This document shows, piece after piece, positions 9,456-19,571 of a DNA stretch of 64,000 bases. This DNA is from Kosakonia radicincitans DSM 16656 (GTDB lineage: Bacteria > Pseudomonadota > Gammaproteobacteria > Enterobacterales > Enterobacteriaceae). The translations under genes and the position numbers were made by a program. Numbering within the stretch: the stretch's first letter is position 1; every line of letters begins with the position of its first letter. The notes below the pieces were generated by a model, which searched no databases, had not been told where the DNA came from, and saw nothing but the letters and a program-made list of their open reading frames with translations. Location of the stretch: contig NZ_CP018016.1 in NCBI RefSeq assembly GCF_000280495.2, positions 4,402,001 through 4,466,000 of the forward strand. The letters are read 5' to 3'.

Positions 9456-10139
9456 TTAGCGACAGAGCCCGAAACCGCGCATCCCAAGATGAAAATGGTT
9501 GGCATGAGCGGCATTGTATTCGGGTCCCAGACTATTGCCATAATAGCCGCAACTGGCGCTCAGCACCGCCCGTAACCACGGCGCTGTTTCAGGCTGCCGC
9601 CAGCCATTGAGCACCGTCACCCGCTGGCCATCCGCCAGGCGAAAGGCACTCAGATCCAGCGCTTCAGCGCTGGCATGCTCGCTACGCCGCGCATCAGCAC
9701 GATTATAGATGTTGCGGCACGCGTAGCTGCCCAGATGGTCGATCTGGCGCAGCGGCTGGCCGGTAAAATGTTCAGTCAGTGGCCGCGCCTGCTGTTCGAT
9801 AAACAACGCGGAACTGAGTGCCAGCGGGCAGCTAGCCAGAAAACTGCTGCTCAGTTTCACCACGCCGAAATCACGCACCCGTACCACATCGGTTAACGGG
9901 CAGTCGCCGCCGCTGTTCGCTACCGCAACAGAGGTCACAAGCCGCTGCTGATTGGCCTGCGCCAGCAGCGCGGCACAGGCAGACGGCGACAGGCGGCGTA
10001 ACTTAAACTGAGTGATGCGTCCCGGCGGATCGCTCAACTGTAGCGGTGCGAAGGGATTGTAATAAGACGGTAAATAGCGATAACCCACCAGCATCAGCGC
10101 CAGCAGAGTACATACAACGATCAGGCTCTTTACGCGCAC
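9456..10139 (-). CDS. extensin-like family protein
   Basis: This 227-residue protein carries the extensin-like C-terminal domain (a D-Ala-D-Ala-peptidase-like metal fold). The sequence shows SEHASAEALDLSAFRLADG at about 155-175 and the C-terminal NAAHANHFHLGMRGFGLCR, whose His and Asp residues would bind a metal. One N-terminal hydrophobic helix (VKSLIVVCTLLALMLVGYRYL) should anchor it in the inner membrane facing the periplasm. A role in peptidoglycan trimming is inferred from the fold only. The GTG start has GAGGGGGAG 3 bases upstream. It is divergent from ddlA, a peptidoglycan-precursor enzyme. Confidence 0.8.
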   Translation of the reverse strand: MRVKSLIVVCTLLALMLVGYRYLPSYYNPFAPLQLSDPPGRITQFKLRRLSPSACAALLAQANQQRLVTSVAVANSGGDCPLTDVVRVRDFGVVKLSSSFLASCPLALSSALFIEQQARPLTEHFTGQPLRQIDHLGSYACRNIYNRADARRSEHASAEALDLSAFRLADGQRVTVLNGWRQPETAPWLRAVLSASCGYYGNSLGPEYNAAHANHFHLGMRGFGLCR

Positions 10140-10245
10140 GTCTCCCCCTCAGTTTTCCTCAAAACATTATGGCAGAAGGCCGCGAATCGTGCGTTTCGTC
10201 GTGCTATGGTATGTGTTTTGTGAATAAGTGTGGGTGAACGTAGAA

Positions 10246-11346
10246 ATGGCAAAACTGCGGGTAGGGGTCGTCTTCGGCGGCAAATCAGCGGAACACGAGG
10301 TGTCGTTACAGTCAGCAAAAAATATTGTCGATGCCATGGATAAGTCGCGCTTTGAGGTTGTGCTGCTGGGGATTGATAAACAGGGTCAATGGCATATCAG
10401 CGATGCGAATAATTACCTGCTTAACGCCAGCGATCCGGCGCGTATTGCGCTGAATCCGTCGCAAAACAGCGTGGCGCTGGTGCCGGGCAACACCGCGCAG
10501 CAGCTTATTCAGGCGCAAAACAGCGCGCCGCTACCGGATGTTGATGTGATTTTCCCTATCGTCCACGGTACGTTGGGCGAAGATGGCACTTTGCAGGGCA
10601 TGCTGCGCCTGGCAAACCTGCCGTTTGTCGGCTCCGACGTGCTCGCTTCGGCGGCCTGCATGGATAAAGATGTCACCAAGCGTTTGCTGCGCGATGCCGG
10701 ATTAGCTGTCGCACCATTTATCACCCTGACGCGAGCCAATCGTCAGCAGATCGCCTTTAGCGACGTCGAAGCGCAGCTCGGCCTGCCGCTGTTTGTCAAA
10801 CCGGCTAACCAGGGCTCGTCCGTTGGCGTCAGCAAAGTGACCAGCGAAGCGCAATATCATGAAGCGGTGCGCCTGGCGTTTGAGTTCGACAAAAAAGTGA
10901 TCGTTGAGAAAGGCATCAAAGGCCGCGAGATCGAATGCGCGGTGCTCGGCAATGACGATCCGCAAGCCAGCACCTGCGGCGAAATCGTGCTGCACAGCGA
11001 GTTCTACGCTTACGACACCAAATACATTGATGAAAACGGCGCGCAGGTGGTAGTGCCTGCGGATATTGCGCCGGAGATCAACGACAAGATCCGTCAGATT
11101 GCGGTACAGGCGTACCAGACGCTTGGCTGTGAAGGGATGGCGCGCGTCGATGTGTTCCTGACGCCGGACAACGAAGTCGTTATCAATGAGATCAACACGC
11201 TGCCGGGATTTACCAACATCAGCATGTATCCAAAACTGTGGCAGGCGAGCGGCATCAGCTATCCTGATCTGATCACCCGCCTGATTGAGCTGGCTATTGC
11301 GCGCCATCAGGTAAACAGCACGCTGAAAATTTCCGTCAACGGTTAA
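10246..11346 (+). CDS. ddlA: D-alanine--D-alanine ligase A
   Basis: DdlA joins two D-alanines with ATP to make the terminal dipeptide of the peptidoglycan precursor. It is a three-lobed ATP-grasp enzyme of 366 residues (E. coli 364). It starts [24 protein letters not shown], with the glycine loop and catalytic glutamate region at the N-terminus. The ATP-grasp parts [17 protein letters not shown] and [18 protein letters not shown] are plain. The start at the internal ATG follows the E. coli N-terminus; the longer frame (from GTG at 10228) adds six unconserved residues. It is followed convergently by yaiZ, only 3 bases past the stop. Confidence 0.96.
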   Translation: MAKLRVGVVFGGKSAEHEVSLQSAKNIVDAMDKSRFEVVLLGIDKQGQWHISDANNYLLNASDPARIALNPSQNSVALVPGNTAQQLIQAQNSAPLPDVDVIFPIVHGTLGEDGTLQGMLRLANLPFVGSDVLASAACMDKDVTKRLLRDAGLAVAPFITLTRANRQQIAFSDVEAQLGLPLFVKPANQGSSVGVSKVTSEAQYHEAVRLAFEFDKKVIVEKGIKGREIECAVLGNDDPQASTCGEIVLHSEFYAYDTKYIDENGAQVVVPADIAPEINDKIRQIAVQAYQTLGCEGMARVDVFLTPDNEVVINEINTLPGFTNISMYPKLWQASGISYPDLITRLIELAIARHQVNSTLKISVNG

Positions 11347-11349
11347 GCA

Positions 11350-11571
11350 TCACTTTGGCTTATCCGCCGCCTCCTCCTCTTCCGGGCGGCGGCGGATAAT
11401 TAACCCGGCCAGCCAAAAGCCAATCACCCAGGTCACCAGCCCGACGGCATAGGTTTGCCAGCCTTTGGCCTCAAACCCCAGCAGGCCCACGACCCCATTC
11501 AGAATAAAAATCAACCCAATCGCAAACGCGTAATAGTGCCAGTCACGGCGTATTTTCGCAGGCAGCTTCAT
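11350..11571 (-). CDS. yaiZ: inner-membrane protein YaiZ (DUF2754)
   Basis: The 73-residue protein is nearly identical over its core to E. coli YaiZ: KIRRDWHYYAFAIGLIF and VGLLGFEAKGWQTYAVG are recognisable. Two hydrophobic helices (about 15-33 and 40-60) make it a small integral inner-membrane protein with a charged C-terminal tail rich in Glu and Lys. Function is unknown. Start chosen at the ATG giving MKLPAKIRRDW, as in the homologue; the longer ORF adds six residues. Its tail-to-tail packing with ddlA is conserved with E. coli. Confidence 0.9.
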   Translation of the reverse strand: MKLPAKIRRDWHYYAFAIGLIFILNGVVGLLGFEAKGWQTYAVGLVTWVIGFWLAGLIIRRRPEEEEAADKPK

Positions 11572-11851
11572 GACAACTCCGGCAGTCAAAAAGGCATCAT
11601 CGCATAGCCTGTCTTTCAGGTCTGTGTGATGTATGGAAAATCTGAAATGTTACTTGAGTAATGAAAACGTTACAAAAATGTGAGCACCAACAAAAATCAC
11701 TCAACCGGAATCCTTCCCGGAGGGAAATTATCACCATTCTGATGTTGACAACAGGGCGCAACTGTCACACTTAGCCTGAATTCTGACCAGCGTCCGCTGC
11801 TGCATCACTGAAAGGTAAGCAACAAATTGAGTAAAGAGTACCGGAGGTCTT

Positions 11852-12160
11852 ATGGCTGATTTTTCCCTGTCAAAACCCTTCACGGGCGTGAAAAAACGTG
11901 ATGCCTCAAGGCCAGGCAATATGGCTTATGCCGTGTTTGTCCTGCTCTGCTTCTGGGCTGGCGCGCAGTTGTTGAACCTGCTGGTACACGCGCCGGGTGT
12001 GTTCGAAAGATTGATGCAGGTTCAGGATGCCTCCCGCCCCCACGTTGAACTGGGGTTTGGCGTCGGCACGCTGTTTGGCCTCGTGCCGTTCCTTGTGGGA
12101 AGCGCATTGTTGGGTGTCATCGGCCTTTTCCTGCGCTGGCGGCGACACCACTCACGTTAA
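11852..12160 (+). CDS. yaiY: inner-membrane protein YaiY (DUF2755)
   Basis: The 102-residue product matches E. coli YaiY (MADF-LSK start, [34 protein letters not shown] in the middle). Two transmembrane helices are visible at about 30-50 and 70-92, linked by a periplasmic or cytoplasmic loop, with a basic C-terminus RWRRHHSR. Function unknown. CGGAGG lies 7 bases before the ATG. The 262 bases upstream contain a TTGACA at about 11744 that could serve as a -35, but I saw no matching -10. Its stop overlaps that of the oppositely oriented yaiW. Confidence 0.9.
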   Translation: MADFSLSKPFTGVKKRDASRPGNMAYAVFVLLCFWAGAQLLNLLVHAPGVFERLMQVQDASRPHVELGFGVGTLFGLVPFLVGSALLGVIGLFLRWRRHHSR

Positions 12161-13266
12161 TTCTGCGCCATACAGGCAGCCCGACGATCGTCGACGCGCT
12201 TCGCAAACCATGCTGTTGTCAGGTTGCGCGTGATCTTCGGGCTTTCTAACTGGATCCCCGGCAAAATCTCTCTCGGCAGCGTTTTCCCGCTTTTCTGTTC
12301 CGCCAGACGATAAACTTCACGGTACAGCTTCGTCTCTTCAAACTTCTGGCTGTCGCCGCGCTCCAGTTGACGGCGAATATCGCGATCGCTCATCCCCAGT
12401 TTCGGCCCGAGCTTTCTTACCGCCTGTTCCGTCGCGCCCGTATCGCTGCTGCCGTAAAGGATCACATCGCCATCCAGCGCCAGTTTCACGCCGGTCGCTT
12501 TGCTGACTGCATTCTGGAACGCCGCATTGCGGCTGGCGTACAGCCCGGCGTTAAAGTCGGCGAAACGGTAAATCGGCGCGCTGTAACTGGCGGGATAATT
12601 CAGGAGATGGTAAGTGCCGAACCACAAACCGCCGCGACGGCTGAAAACTTCCTGGCGTACCGTGCCGTCCATCTTCCACGGATAACCCTCGGTGTGCTGC
12701 TCGGCAAACGCCACGCTGATTTGCATCGGCCCGCCGGTACGCACCGGATTGAAGGAACCAAACAGCTTCTGCCCCATCGGCACCATATTGATAAAGTCGT
12801 CAAAAATGGCGCTCAGCTCTTTTTCCGTTCTGACGTTATCCAGCCGCTCGCTGTAGCTTTTGCCGTTTGGCGAAGGGATTTTCAGGGCGGTATGCACCAG
12901 CAATGGCGGAATGTGCATCCGCTGCGCGCGCTTATCGATCTCTTTCCAGGCGATTTTGTTCAGCCCCGGCACGACCGGATCGGCCTGATAGTTTGATTCC
13001 TGCTGCGCCACCGCCAGCACCGAGCAGATATTCTCCAGCGTCGGCGCCAGCTTCTGGCTGCTAAATGTGGTGGCGATATCCTGCGCCCAGGCATTGCGAT
13101 CTTTCACGCTGGCGGGCATTTTCTGCCGCACCACGCTTGCCACATCCAACGGTTTCTTGCTCTCTTTTTCTTTCTCCGCTTCCCGCTGGGAAACCGGGCC
13201 TTGCGTGCTACAGCCGGCGAGGATCAAGGCCGCCAGCAGCCAGCCAAAACGGGGGACGAAAACCAT
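12157..13266 (-). CDS. yaiW: outer-membrane lipoprotein YaiW (DUF1615)
   Basis: YaiW is a surface-exposed palmitoylated lipoprotein linked in E. coli to SbmA-dependent uptake of proline-rich antimicrobial peptides. The start [19 protein letters not shown] gives a lipobox (LAGC) with the modified cysteine near residue 19; AGGA lies 5 bases before the ATG. The DUF1615 body is well conserved, for example [20 protein letters not shown] and [20 protein letters not shown]. At 369 residues it has the family length. The gap to sbmA is only 13 bases, so both are one operon, the same arrangement as in E. coli. Confidence 0.94.
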   Translation of the reverse strand: MVFVPRFGWLLAALILAGCSTQGPVSQREAEKEKESKKPLDVASVVRQKMPASVKDRNAWAQDIATTFSSQKLAPTLENICSVLAVAQQESNYQADPVVPGLNKIAWKEIDKRAQRMHIPPLLVHTALKIPSPNGKSYSERLDNVRTEKELSAIFDDFINMVPMGQKLFGSFNPVRTGGPMQISVAFAEQHTEGYPWKMDGTVRQEVFSRRGGLWFGTYHLLNYPASYSAPIYRFADFNAGLYASRNAAFQNAVSKATGVKLALDGDVILYGSSDTGATEQAVRKLGPKLGMSDRDIRRQLERGDSQKFEETKLYREVYRLAEQKSGKTLPREILPGIQLESPKITRNLTTAWFAKRVDDRRAACMAQN

Positions 13267-13279
13267 AACGTTCCTTGTG

Positions 13280-14500
13280 TTAACCAAAACGGTGAGGCAC
13301 AGGCACAATTTCCTGGCCGTTCAGTTCATACTCAAAACTGCGCAAACGTTTGTAGATGGACATCAGCTCCACCAGCGTCGTCCAGGAGGTGATCAAGTAC
13401 TGGAACGAGCTGCGGACCTGATCGAAAACGTTGGTAATCTGATGCATCAGACCCAGCGTAATCGCACCCGCGGCAATAGTCGGAAACAGCATAATCAGAC
13501 CAAAAACCACATCCACTTGCATATAGAGAATACGGGCGATGTTGAAATAGGTGTAGTGAAAATAGAGGCGGAAATAGTTGCGGCGCACGGCGCTGAACAG
13601 TTCGGCAACGGTCGGCGGTTGTGCGCGCGAGGCATCATCTTCGCCGTAGACCAACTCTTTACGGTAGGCAGCTTCAACGCGCTGATTCTTAAATTGTAAT
13701 CCAGGCAGGTTGATACCGATTAAGGCCAGCAACAGGGTGCCGAACAATGCCCAGCCCACGCCCGCAATCACCAGGCCGTAAGGAACATGTCCCACCAGCG
13801 GCAGCTCCTGCACATGTGGCGACAGCGCCACCAGCACCGGCAAAAACGCAATCAGCGTCATAATCGCATTGATAAAGCTGACGCCCATATCTTCCAGCGT
13901 CTGGGCAAAACGCATGGTGTCTTCCTGCACACGCTGCGCAGCCCCTTCGATATGGCGCAGATGCGCCCAGTGCGCCATATAGTATTCGTTCATCGCCGTA
14001 CGCCAGCGGAACACATAGTGGCTAACGAAAAAGTTATTCAGCACCGCCACCGTCACGGCAATCAGCGCGATCCACAAGAAGACGCCAATCTCACTATAAA
14101 GCTGGCTCAAACTGACCTTGTTCGGCGCACTGAGCGCGGTTTGCACCAAATCGAAAAACGGCTGATACCAGGCATTGATGGCAACGTTCACCTCCACCAA
14201 AAACCAGGTCACAAAGACGATCAATGCCGTACCAAGTACCGACCAGTACTGCCAGCGGTGCGGCGAGGCGACAAACCAGCACAGCGCAAACAGACCGACG
14301 CAAACGGCATAATAAGCATAAAAAAGTAAAAAGCTGGGGCACCAGAAACGCGTTGCGCTGATCGGGACTTCCGCCGAAGCGCCGGTTAAGCGCATTAACC
14401 AGCCCTCACCGCCAGCCTGCCAGAATACGACAGCGATCAGCGCCCAAATAAAGGCCGACAAAAAGAACAGCGTCGGCTTAGGAAAGAAAGATTTAAACAT
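13280..14500 (-). CDS. sbmA: peptide antibiotic transporter SbmA
   Basis: SbmA is a homodimeric inner-membrane transporter, driven by the proton gradient, that takes up microcin B17, bleomycin and proline-rich peptides. The 406-residue sequence starts [24 protein letters not shown] and ends [18 protein letters not shown], both typical of SbmA. Seven to eight hydrophobic helices occur along the chain. AGGAGTACC lies before the ATG. It is the promoter-proximal gene of sbmA-yaiW. No ATP-binding cassette follows, in agreement with the SbmA/BacA family, which lacks one. Confidence 0.96.
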   Translation of the reverse strand: MFKSFFPKPTLFFLSAFIWALIAVVFWQAGGEGWLMRLTGASAEVPISATRFWCPSFLLFYAYYAVCVGLFALCWFVASPHRWQYWSVLGTALIVFVTWFLVEVNVAINAWYQPFFDLVQTALSAPNKVSLSQLYSEIGVFLWIALIAVTVAVLNNFFVSHYVFRWRTAMNEYYMAHWAHLRHIEGAAQRVQEDTMRFAQTLEDMGVSFINAIMTLIAFLPVLVALSPHVQELPLVGHVPYGLVIAGVGWALFGTLLLALIGINLPGLQFKNQRVEAAYRKELVYGEDDASRAQPPTVAELFSAVRRNYFRLYFHYTYFNIARILYMQVDVVFGLIMLFPTIAAGAITLGLMHQITNVFDQVRSSFQYLITSWTTLVELMSIYKRLRSFEYELNGQEIVPVPHRFG

Positions 14501-14576
14501 TGGTACTCCTGCTTACTTCTTATTATTTACAAAGATGCTGTGTAGCGGATTTCTGCCCTGGGTATAGCGCAGTGAT

Positions 14577-14603
14577 AAAAAAGCGCCGCGCAGTGCGACG
14601 CCG
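14577..14603 (-). terminator. intrinsic terminator of cysteine hydrolase gene
   Basis: On the - strand a GC-rich stem (GCGTCGC/GCGGCGC, one mismatch) is followed by six T residues, 31 bases after the stop codon of the cysteine hydrolase gene. Confidence 0.65.
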
Positions 14604-14633
14604 TGTCGTTGTATCAGACCTGAGGGTAACCCC

Positions 14634-15167
14634 TTAGTTCGCTTGCCATTCGTGAAGAATTGTTTCGACCGGTTTCACATACACCGGGTTGCCGGGAACG
14701 GTTAACGTGCGCCACACTTCGTTGTAGTGATCGATCAGGGTTGTGGCCTGCGCAGCCGGGCGATTAGCGGTGGTATGGGCGTCCTGCGCCATGGTGATGG
14801 AATAGCCCCGGCTGGCACCGTTTTTCAGCGTGGTATCCACGCAGTAATCAGTGGCACAACCACACATCACCCAGGCGTTGATATCGTGCTCGCGCAGCAC
14901 CGCTTCAAGCTGCGTTTTATAGAACGCGTCGCAGGCGGTTTTGGTGACGTACAGAGCGTTCGCAGGTTGATGCAGTTCCGGCAGTAGCGCAAAACCTTCG
15001 CTCCCCTCTTCCAGCCCGCCCGCTTCAGCATGCTGAATAAAAATCACCGTATCGGCGGCCTGCGTTAACTGGTTAATGCGGGCGACACACTGCGCACGCT
15101 GAATACGTTCGGTGGCGAACACGCCATTTTGCATATCCACCACCATCACGACCCGTTTACCTGCCAT
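14634..15167 (-). CDS. cysteine hydrolase, isochorismatase family
   Basis: This 177-residue cytosolic enzyme has the isochorismatase-like fold. The catalytic triad of the family is visible: Asp in VVMVVDMQNGVF (about residue 10), Lys in TKTACDAFYKT, and the nucleophilic Cys in WVMCGCATDYCVDTT. Such enzymes hydrolyse amide or vinyl-ether bonds (nicotinamidase, N-carbamoyl hydrolases, YcaC-like); the substrate cannot be told from sequence. I took the ATG at 15167 (MAGKRVVMVVDMQ), which has GGAGAGAGC just upstream, over a longer frame that adds 29 unconserved residues. It is divergent from ampH. Confidence 0.85.
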   Translation of the reverse strand: MAGKRVVMVVDMQNGVFATERIQRAQCVARINQLTQAADTVIFIQHAEAGGLEEGSEGFALLPELHQPANALYVTKTACDAFYKTQLEAVLREHDINAWVMCGCATDYCVDTTLKNGASRGYSITMAQDAHTTANRPAAQATTLIDHYNEVWRTLTVPGNPVYVKPVETILHEWQAN

Positions 15168-15358
15168 CTGCTCTCTCCTGTCAGTGGGAAAGAAGGAGAT
15201 TACCACATCCGGTGAACGCCGTGGTCTGGCGGCAAAATAACCATTTTTACCCATCGTTACGTATTAGGGGGAAAGAATCCGCTATTTGGGTCTTTGCAAC
15301 ACCGCACCAGGTAGTATAAATACGCTCTATCTATCCCATTTATTTATGGATCCCTGCG

Positions 15359-16516
15359 TTGAAACGTTGTCTGCTTTTCTCTGCGCTGCTCTGCGCGCTG
15401 GGCCTGACTTCCGCTCAGGCGGCTGTTCAGTCTCCTGACCCGGTATTTGCATCTGATATTGTTGATCGTTACGCCAACCATATTTACTACGGTAGCGGCG
15501 CAACCGGCATGGCGATGGTGGTGATTGACGGCAACCAGCGCGTGTTCAAAAGCTACGGCGAAACCCGCCCCGGCAGCAACGTTCGCCCGCAGCTCGATTC
15601 GGTGATTCGTATTGCTTCCCTCTCCAAGCTGATGACCAGTGAAATGCTGGTGAAAATGCTCGATCAGGGCAAAGTCCGTCTCGACGATCCGTTAAGTAAA
15701 TATGCACCTCCCGGCACGCGCGTACCGACCTACCAGGGCACGCCAATTACGCTGGTGAACCTGGCGACCCATACCAGCGCCCTGCCGCGCGAACAGCCCG
15801 GCGGCGCAGCGCGACGTCCCGTTTTCGTCTGGCCAACGTACGAACAGCGCTGGAGCTGGCTCTCAACCGCCACGCTGAAAGCCGCACCGGGTACGCAGGC
15901 GGCTTACTCAAACCTGGCCTTTGATCTGCTGGCGGATGCATTGTCGAAGGCGGCAGGCAAGCCTTACCCGCAGCTTTTCGAAGAGCAGATCACCCGCCCA
16001 CTGGGGATGAAAGACACCACCTTTACCCCATCGCCGGATCAGTGCAAGCGCCTGATGATCGCCGAGAAAGGCGCCAGCCCGTGCAATAACACGCTGGCCG
16101 CCATCGGCAGCGGCGGCGTCTACTCCACGCCGGGAGACATGATGCGCTGGATGCAGCAGTTCCTGTCATCGGATTTCTACACCCGCAACAGCCAGGCGGA
16201 TCGCATGCAAACGTTGATCTACCCACGCAACCAGTTAACGCGGGTGATCGGTATGGATGTGCCCGGCAAAGCCGATGCGCTCGGCCTCGGCTGGGTCTAT
16301 ATGGCGCCAAAAGAGGGGCACCCTGGGATCATTCAGAAAACCGGCGGCGGCGGCGGCTTTATCACCTACATTGCGATGGTGCCGCAGCATAATGTCGGCG
16401 TTTTTGTTGTCATCACCCGTTCACCGCTGACGCGCTTTGTCAATATGAGCGACGGCGTTAACGATCTGGTCAGTGCGTTAAGCAGCAACGTGCCGCAGGT
16501 GATCCCCGCCTCCTGA
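15359..16516 (+). CDS. ampH: D-alanyl-D-alanine carboxypeptidase/endopeptidase AmpH
   Basis: AmpH is a class C beta-lactamase-related penicillin-binding protein with carboxypeptidase and endopeptidase activity in the periplasm, involved in peptidoglycan remodelling and recycling. The start is TTG, as in E. coli ampH, and gives MKRCLLFSALLCALGLTSAQA as a signal peptide. The serine active-site motif SLSK (in RIASLSKLM), the tyrosine motif YSN (AAYSNLAFDLL) and KTGG near the C-terminus are all present. At 385 residues it equals the E. coli length. It lies divergent from the cysteine hydrolase and upstream of hemB. Confidence 0.95.
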   Translation: MKRCLLFSALLCALGLTSAQAAVQSPDPVFASDIVDRYANHIYYGSGATGMAMVVIDGNQRVFKSYGETRPGSNVRPQLDSVIRIASLSKLMTSEMLVKMLDQGKVRLDDPLSKYAPPGTRVPTYQGTPITLVNLATHTSALPREQPGGAARRPVFVWPTYEQRWSWLSTATLKAAPGTQAAYSNLAFDLLADALSKAAGKPYPQLFEEQITRPLGMKDTTFTPSPDQCKRLMIAEKGASPCNNTLAAIGSGGVYSTPGDMMRWMQQFLSSDFYTRNSQADRMQTLIYPRNQLTRVIGMDVPGKADALGLGWVYMAPKEGHPGIIQKTGGGGGFITYIAMVPQHNVGVFVVITRSPLTRFVNMSDGVNDLVSALSSNVPQVIPAS

Positions 16517-16522
16517 TAACGC

Positions 16523-16553
16523 CAGAGGCAGGCGGTTTCGCCGTTTGCCTCTG
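16523..16553 (+). terminator. hairpin after ampH
   Basis: CAGAGGCA and TGCCTCTG flank an inner CGG/CCG helix, giving a long continuous hairpin seven bases past the ampH stop. There is no T-tract after it, so it may be a weak or factor-assisted terminator, or an mRNA 3' stabiliser. Confidence 0.5.
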
Positions 16554-16636
16554 CCCTTAACGGCGATTTTGGTAAAACAGAACCTCTACTTTTCGGCTAC
16601 AATGCCGCCATCTGTTCCACAAACATCAGGCATACC

Positions 16637-17608
16637 ATGACCGATTTAATTACTCGCCCGCGCCGCCTGCGCAAATCACCTGCCCTGCGCGCCATGTTTG
16701 AAGAGACAACACTGAGCAAAAACGACCTGGTGTTGCCGATCTTTGTTGAAGAAGAGTTAAACGATTACAAAGCCATTGAGGCGATGCCCGGCGTGATGCG
16801 CATTCCGGAAAAGTATCTCGCCCGCGAAATTGAGCGTATCGCCAAAGCCGGTATTCGCTCGGTGATGACCTTCGGCATCTCTCACCACACTGATGAGACC
16901 GGCAGCGACACCTGGCGCGAAGATGGCCTGGTGGCGCGCATGTCGCGCATCTGCAAAGAAACGGTGCCGGAGATGATCGTGATGTCCGATACCTGTTTCT
17001 GCGAATACACCTCCCACGGCCATTGCGGCGTGCTGTGCGATCACGGTGTCGATAACGATGCGACCCTGATTAACCTCGGCAAACAAGCCGTCGCCGCCGC
17101 TGCCGCAGGCGCGGATTTTATCGCCCCTTCCGCAGCAATGGACGGCCAGGTGCAGGCGATTCGCCATGCGCTGGATGCAGCAGGCTTTACCGATACCGCC
17201 ATCATGTCCTATTCGACCAAGTTCGCCTCTTCGTTCTACGGCCCGTTCCGTGAAGCGGCAGGAACGGCGCTGAAAGGCGATCGCAAAACCTACCAGATGA
17301 ACCCGATGAACCGCCGCGAAGCAATCCGTGAATCGCTGATCGACCAGGCCGAAGGCGCAGACTGCCTGATGGTGAAACCGGCTGGCGCGTACCTCGATAT
17401 CCTGCGCGATATCCGTGAACGCACCGAGTTACCGCTGGGCGCCTATCAGGTAAGCGGTGAATACGCGATGATCAAATTCGCCGCACTGGCGGGCGCAATT
17501 GATGAAGACAAAGTGGTGCTGGAAAGCCTGGGCGCGATCAAACGCGCGGGCGCAGACCTGATCTTCAGCTACTTCGCCCTCGACCTCGCCGAACGCGGCA
17601 TTCTCTGA
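16637..17608 (+). CDS. hemB: porphobilinogen synthase HemB
   Basis: HemB (delta-aminolevulinate dehydratase) condenses two 5-aminolevulinate molecules to porphobilinogen in tetrapyrrole synthesis. The zinc-binding cysteines are visible in [19 protein letters not shown], and the two active-site lysines are in [14 protein letters not shown] and [13 protein letters not shown]. The 323-residue length fits the E. coli enzyme. A possible -10/-35 pair lies in the 120 bases after ampH (TACAAT near 16599). It marks the end of the block that is collinear with E. coli; the next gene differs. Confidence 0.96.
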   Translation: MTDLITRPRRLRKSPALRAMFEETTLSKNDLVLPIFVEEELNDYKAIEAMPGVMRIPEKYLAREIERIAKAGIRSVMTFGISHHTDETGSDTWREDGLVARMSRICKETVPEMIVMSDTCFCEYTSHGHCGVLCDHGVDNDATLINLGKQAVAAAAAGADFIAPSAAMDGQVQAIRHALDAAGFTDTAIMSYSTKFASSFYGPFREAAGTALKGDRKTYQMNPMNRREAIRESLIDQAEGADCLMVKPAGAYLDILRDIRERTELPLGAYQVSGEYAMIKFAALAGAIDEDKVVLESLGAIKRAGADLIFSYFALDLAERGIL

Positions 17609-17614
17609 GCCGCC

Positions 17615-17640
17615 TTTCTCTCCCCTGCGGGGGAGAGAAA
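17615..17640. terminator. perfect 11-bp hairpin after hemB
   Basis: TTTCTCTCCCC and GGGGAGAGAAA pair perfectly around the tetraloop TGCG, seven bases past the hemB stop. No T-tract follows on the + strand, so it is a likely but unproven terminator, and it insulates the Pho-box promoter downstream. Confidence 0.6.
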
Positions 17641-17662
17641 CATCCCTTCCGCACCGCTTTTG

Positions 17663-17696
17663 CTGTCATCCAGCCGTCTTGCCGTTGTCATATCTT
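17663..17696 (+). promoter_or_regulatory. tandem Pho-box repeats upstream of OlsF-like gene
   Basis: Three heptamers sit in exact 11-base register: CTGTCAT (17663), CCGTCTT (17674) and TTGTCAT (17685). This is the spacing of PhoB half-sites. With the first two taken as the box, a 10-base gap leads to TATCTT (17691-17696) as the -10, the same geometry as the phoA promoter in this window. PhoB control is therefore a well-grounded inference. Confidence 0.75.
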
Positions 17697-17765
17697 CATT
17701 GTAATGAAATGTAAACGTCATCTTCTCCCGTTACTGTCATCGGCAAGACGGGAGGAGAAAACACC

Positions 17766-19484
17766 ATGTTTAGTCTCGACAACGTACTTGAGGATCTCTG
17801 GCCGCAGGCCAGACCTGCGCCCTGGCAAAAAAACCTGCTGCGGCGCCTGCTTTACGAACAGGAGTTCCAGCAGTTTGCCGCAAGCCATCCCCACCTGAAA
17901 GGGCTGGATATGGTGGAGCAAGTGTTTGAACATCTACAAATCCGCTGCACCGTTCCCGCTCACGACCTCGAACAAATTCCCGAACAAGGCCCACTGGTCA
18001 TTATCGCTAACCATCCGACAGGTACGCTTGACGGGATGGCGCTGATGTACGCCGTTTCGCGCGTACGCCGCGATGTAAAGGTGGTCACTAACCGCATGTT
18101 GACCCACCTTGAACCGCTCAGCTCGCTGTTTATCCCGGTGGATAACATGGGCGGCCGTACGCGGAAATCCTCGCTGCAACAGATGGAAAACCATTTGCAG
18201 GGCGGCGGCGTACTGATCTTCTTCCCGGCGGGAGAAGTCTCACGCATGACGCGTAAAGGCATCCGCGATAAAAGCTGGCATGCCGGGTTTATCAAACTGG
18301 CGGGCAAGTTTCGCGCACCGCTGCTGCCCGCCTGGATCGACGCGCGTAACAGCGCGCTGTTCTATGCCAGCGCGATGGTGTCGGATACGCTGCCCTTCCT
18401 GCTGCTTATGCAGCAGATGTTTCGCCGCCGGGACAGCAACCTGCCGATCAAAATCGGCCAGCGCATTCCCTGGGATAGCTGGCATACGCCGCAACTCGCC
18501 CCGCGCGAACTGGCCAATAAGTGTCGCCAGCATGTGTTGCGTCTGGGTAAAGGACTCCCCGGCCCCTTTAAAACCGAGTGCGCCATTGCGCGCCCGGAAG
18601 AGCGCGTCACGCTGCGCCGCGAACTTAATAATGCCGAGTGCCTCGGCCGCACCGCGGACGGAAAAATCATTTATCTCTGGCAGCGCAACGGGCAGGAAGA
18701 CGCGCCGCTACTGCGCGAACTGGGACGGCTGCGCGAAGTCGCCTTCCGTGCGGTGGGTGAAGGCAGCGGTAAACGTCGTGATACGGATAAATATGACGAC
18801 GATTACCTGCACCTGATCCTGTGGGACGAGGCCGATCTGGAAATTGTCGGTGCATACCGCTTTATGCCGACGTCACTGCAGGTTGAAGCGCGCGGGGTGG
18901 AAGGCTTATACAGTTACAGCCTGTTCCATTACGACGATCGAATGTCCGATGTGCTGCGTCACGGCATCGAACTGGGGCGCAGCTTTATTCAGCCGCGCTA
19001 CTGGGGACGCCGCGGCCTGGATTATCTGTGGTCGGGCATTGGCGCTTACCTGGCGCGTTACCCGCAATACCGTTATCTGTTTGGCCCGGTCTCTATCTCC
19101 GGCGGCCTGCCGCCAGCGGCGCGGGATCTGCTGGTAGCGTTCTACCGCCTGTGGTTCCCGGCGACCTGGCCTCTGGCCTCATCGCGTCGGCCGTGGCCCG
19201 CCACGATGCCGGACGTGCTCGCCCAGTTTAGCGGTGAAGATTACACCGAAGATTTGACCCGGCTGAAATCGCTGCTCGGCAACCTTGGTTGCGGCATTCC
19301 ACCGCTCTACAAGCAGTACTCAGAACTGTGTGAACCGGGCGGCGTGCAGTTTATCGACTTCGGTTGCGATCCCGACTTCAATAACTGTGTCGATGGTCTG
19401 GTGCTGGTGGATTTAACGCGGCTGAAAGCAAACCGCTACGAGCGTTATATCGCCGCGCATCTGCCGGAGCAAAAAGCGGGCTAA
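17766..19484 (+). CDS. bifunctional ornithine-lipid synthase, OlsF-like
   Basis: The 572-residue protein joins two acyltransferase domains in the order reported for OlsF. The N-terminal PlsC-like half (about 60-280) has NHPTGTLDG (82-90), the acyltransferase His/Asp motif in the spacing used by the haemolysin/OlsF group, and FFPAGEVSR in place of the usual EG-S block. The C-terminal half (about 320-560) is a GNAT-like, OlsB/haemolysin-type N-acyltransferase with ELGRLREVAFRAVGEGSGKRRD and LFGPVSISGG. OlsF makes the phosphorus-free ornithine lipid by N- then O-acylation of ornithine, at the inner membrane. The Pho boxes upstream fit a role under phosphate limitation. A plain lysophospholipid acyltransferase remains an alternative. 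GGGAGGAG lies 7 bases before the ATG. Confidence 0.78.
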   Translation: MFSLDNVLEDLWPQARPAPWQKNLLRRLLYEQEFQQFAASHPHLKGLDMVEQVFEHLQIRCTVPAHDLEQIPEQGPLVIIANHPTGTLDGMALMYAVSRVRRDVKVVTNRMLTHLEPLSSLFIPVDNMGGRTRKSSLQQMENHLQGGGVLIFFPAGEVSRMTRKGIRDKSWHAGFIKLAGKFRAPLLPAWIDARNSALFYASAMVSDTLPFLLLMQQMFRRRDSNLPIKIGQRIPWDSWHTPQLAPRELANKCRQHVLRLGKGLPGPFKTECAIARPEERVTLRRELNNAECLGRTADGKIIYLWQRNGQEDAPLLRELGRLREVAFRAVGEGSGKRRDTDKYDDDYLHLILWDEADLEIVGAYRFMPTSLQVEARGVEGLYSYSLFHYDDRMSDVLRHGIELGRSFIQPRYWGRRGLDYLWSGIGAYLARYPQYRYLFGPVSISGGLPPAARDLLVAFYRLWFPATWPLASSRRPWPATMPDVLAQFSGEDYTEDLTRLKSLLGNLGCGIPPLYKQYSELCEPGGVQFIDFGCDPDFNNCVDGLVLVDLTRLKANRYERYIAAHLPEQKAG

Positions 19485-19571
19485 ATGTGACTAAAAAGCG
19501 TAACGCGCCGCAGGCCTGAGCGCTGGCTTTCGTGCCGGAGAAGGCGAAATCCTTTTCCGGCACGCATACAT

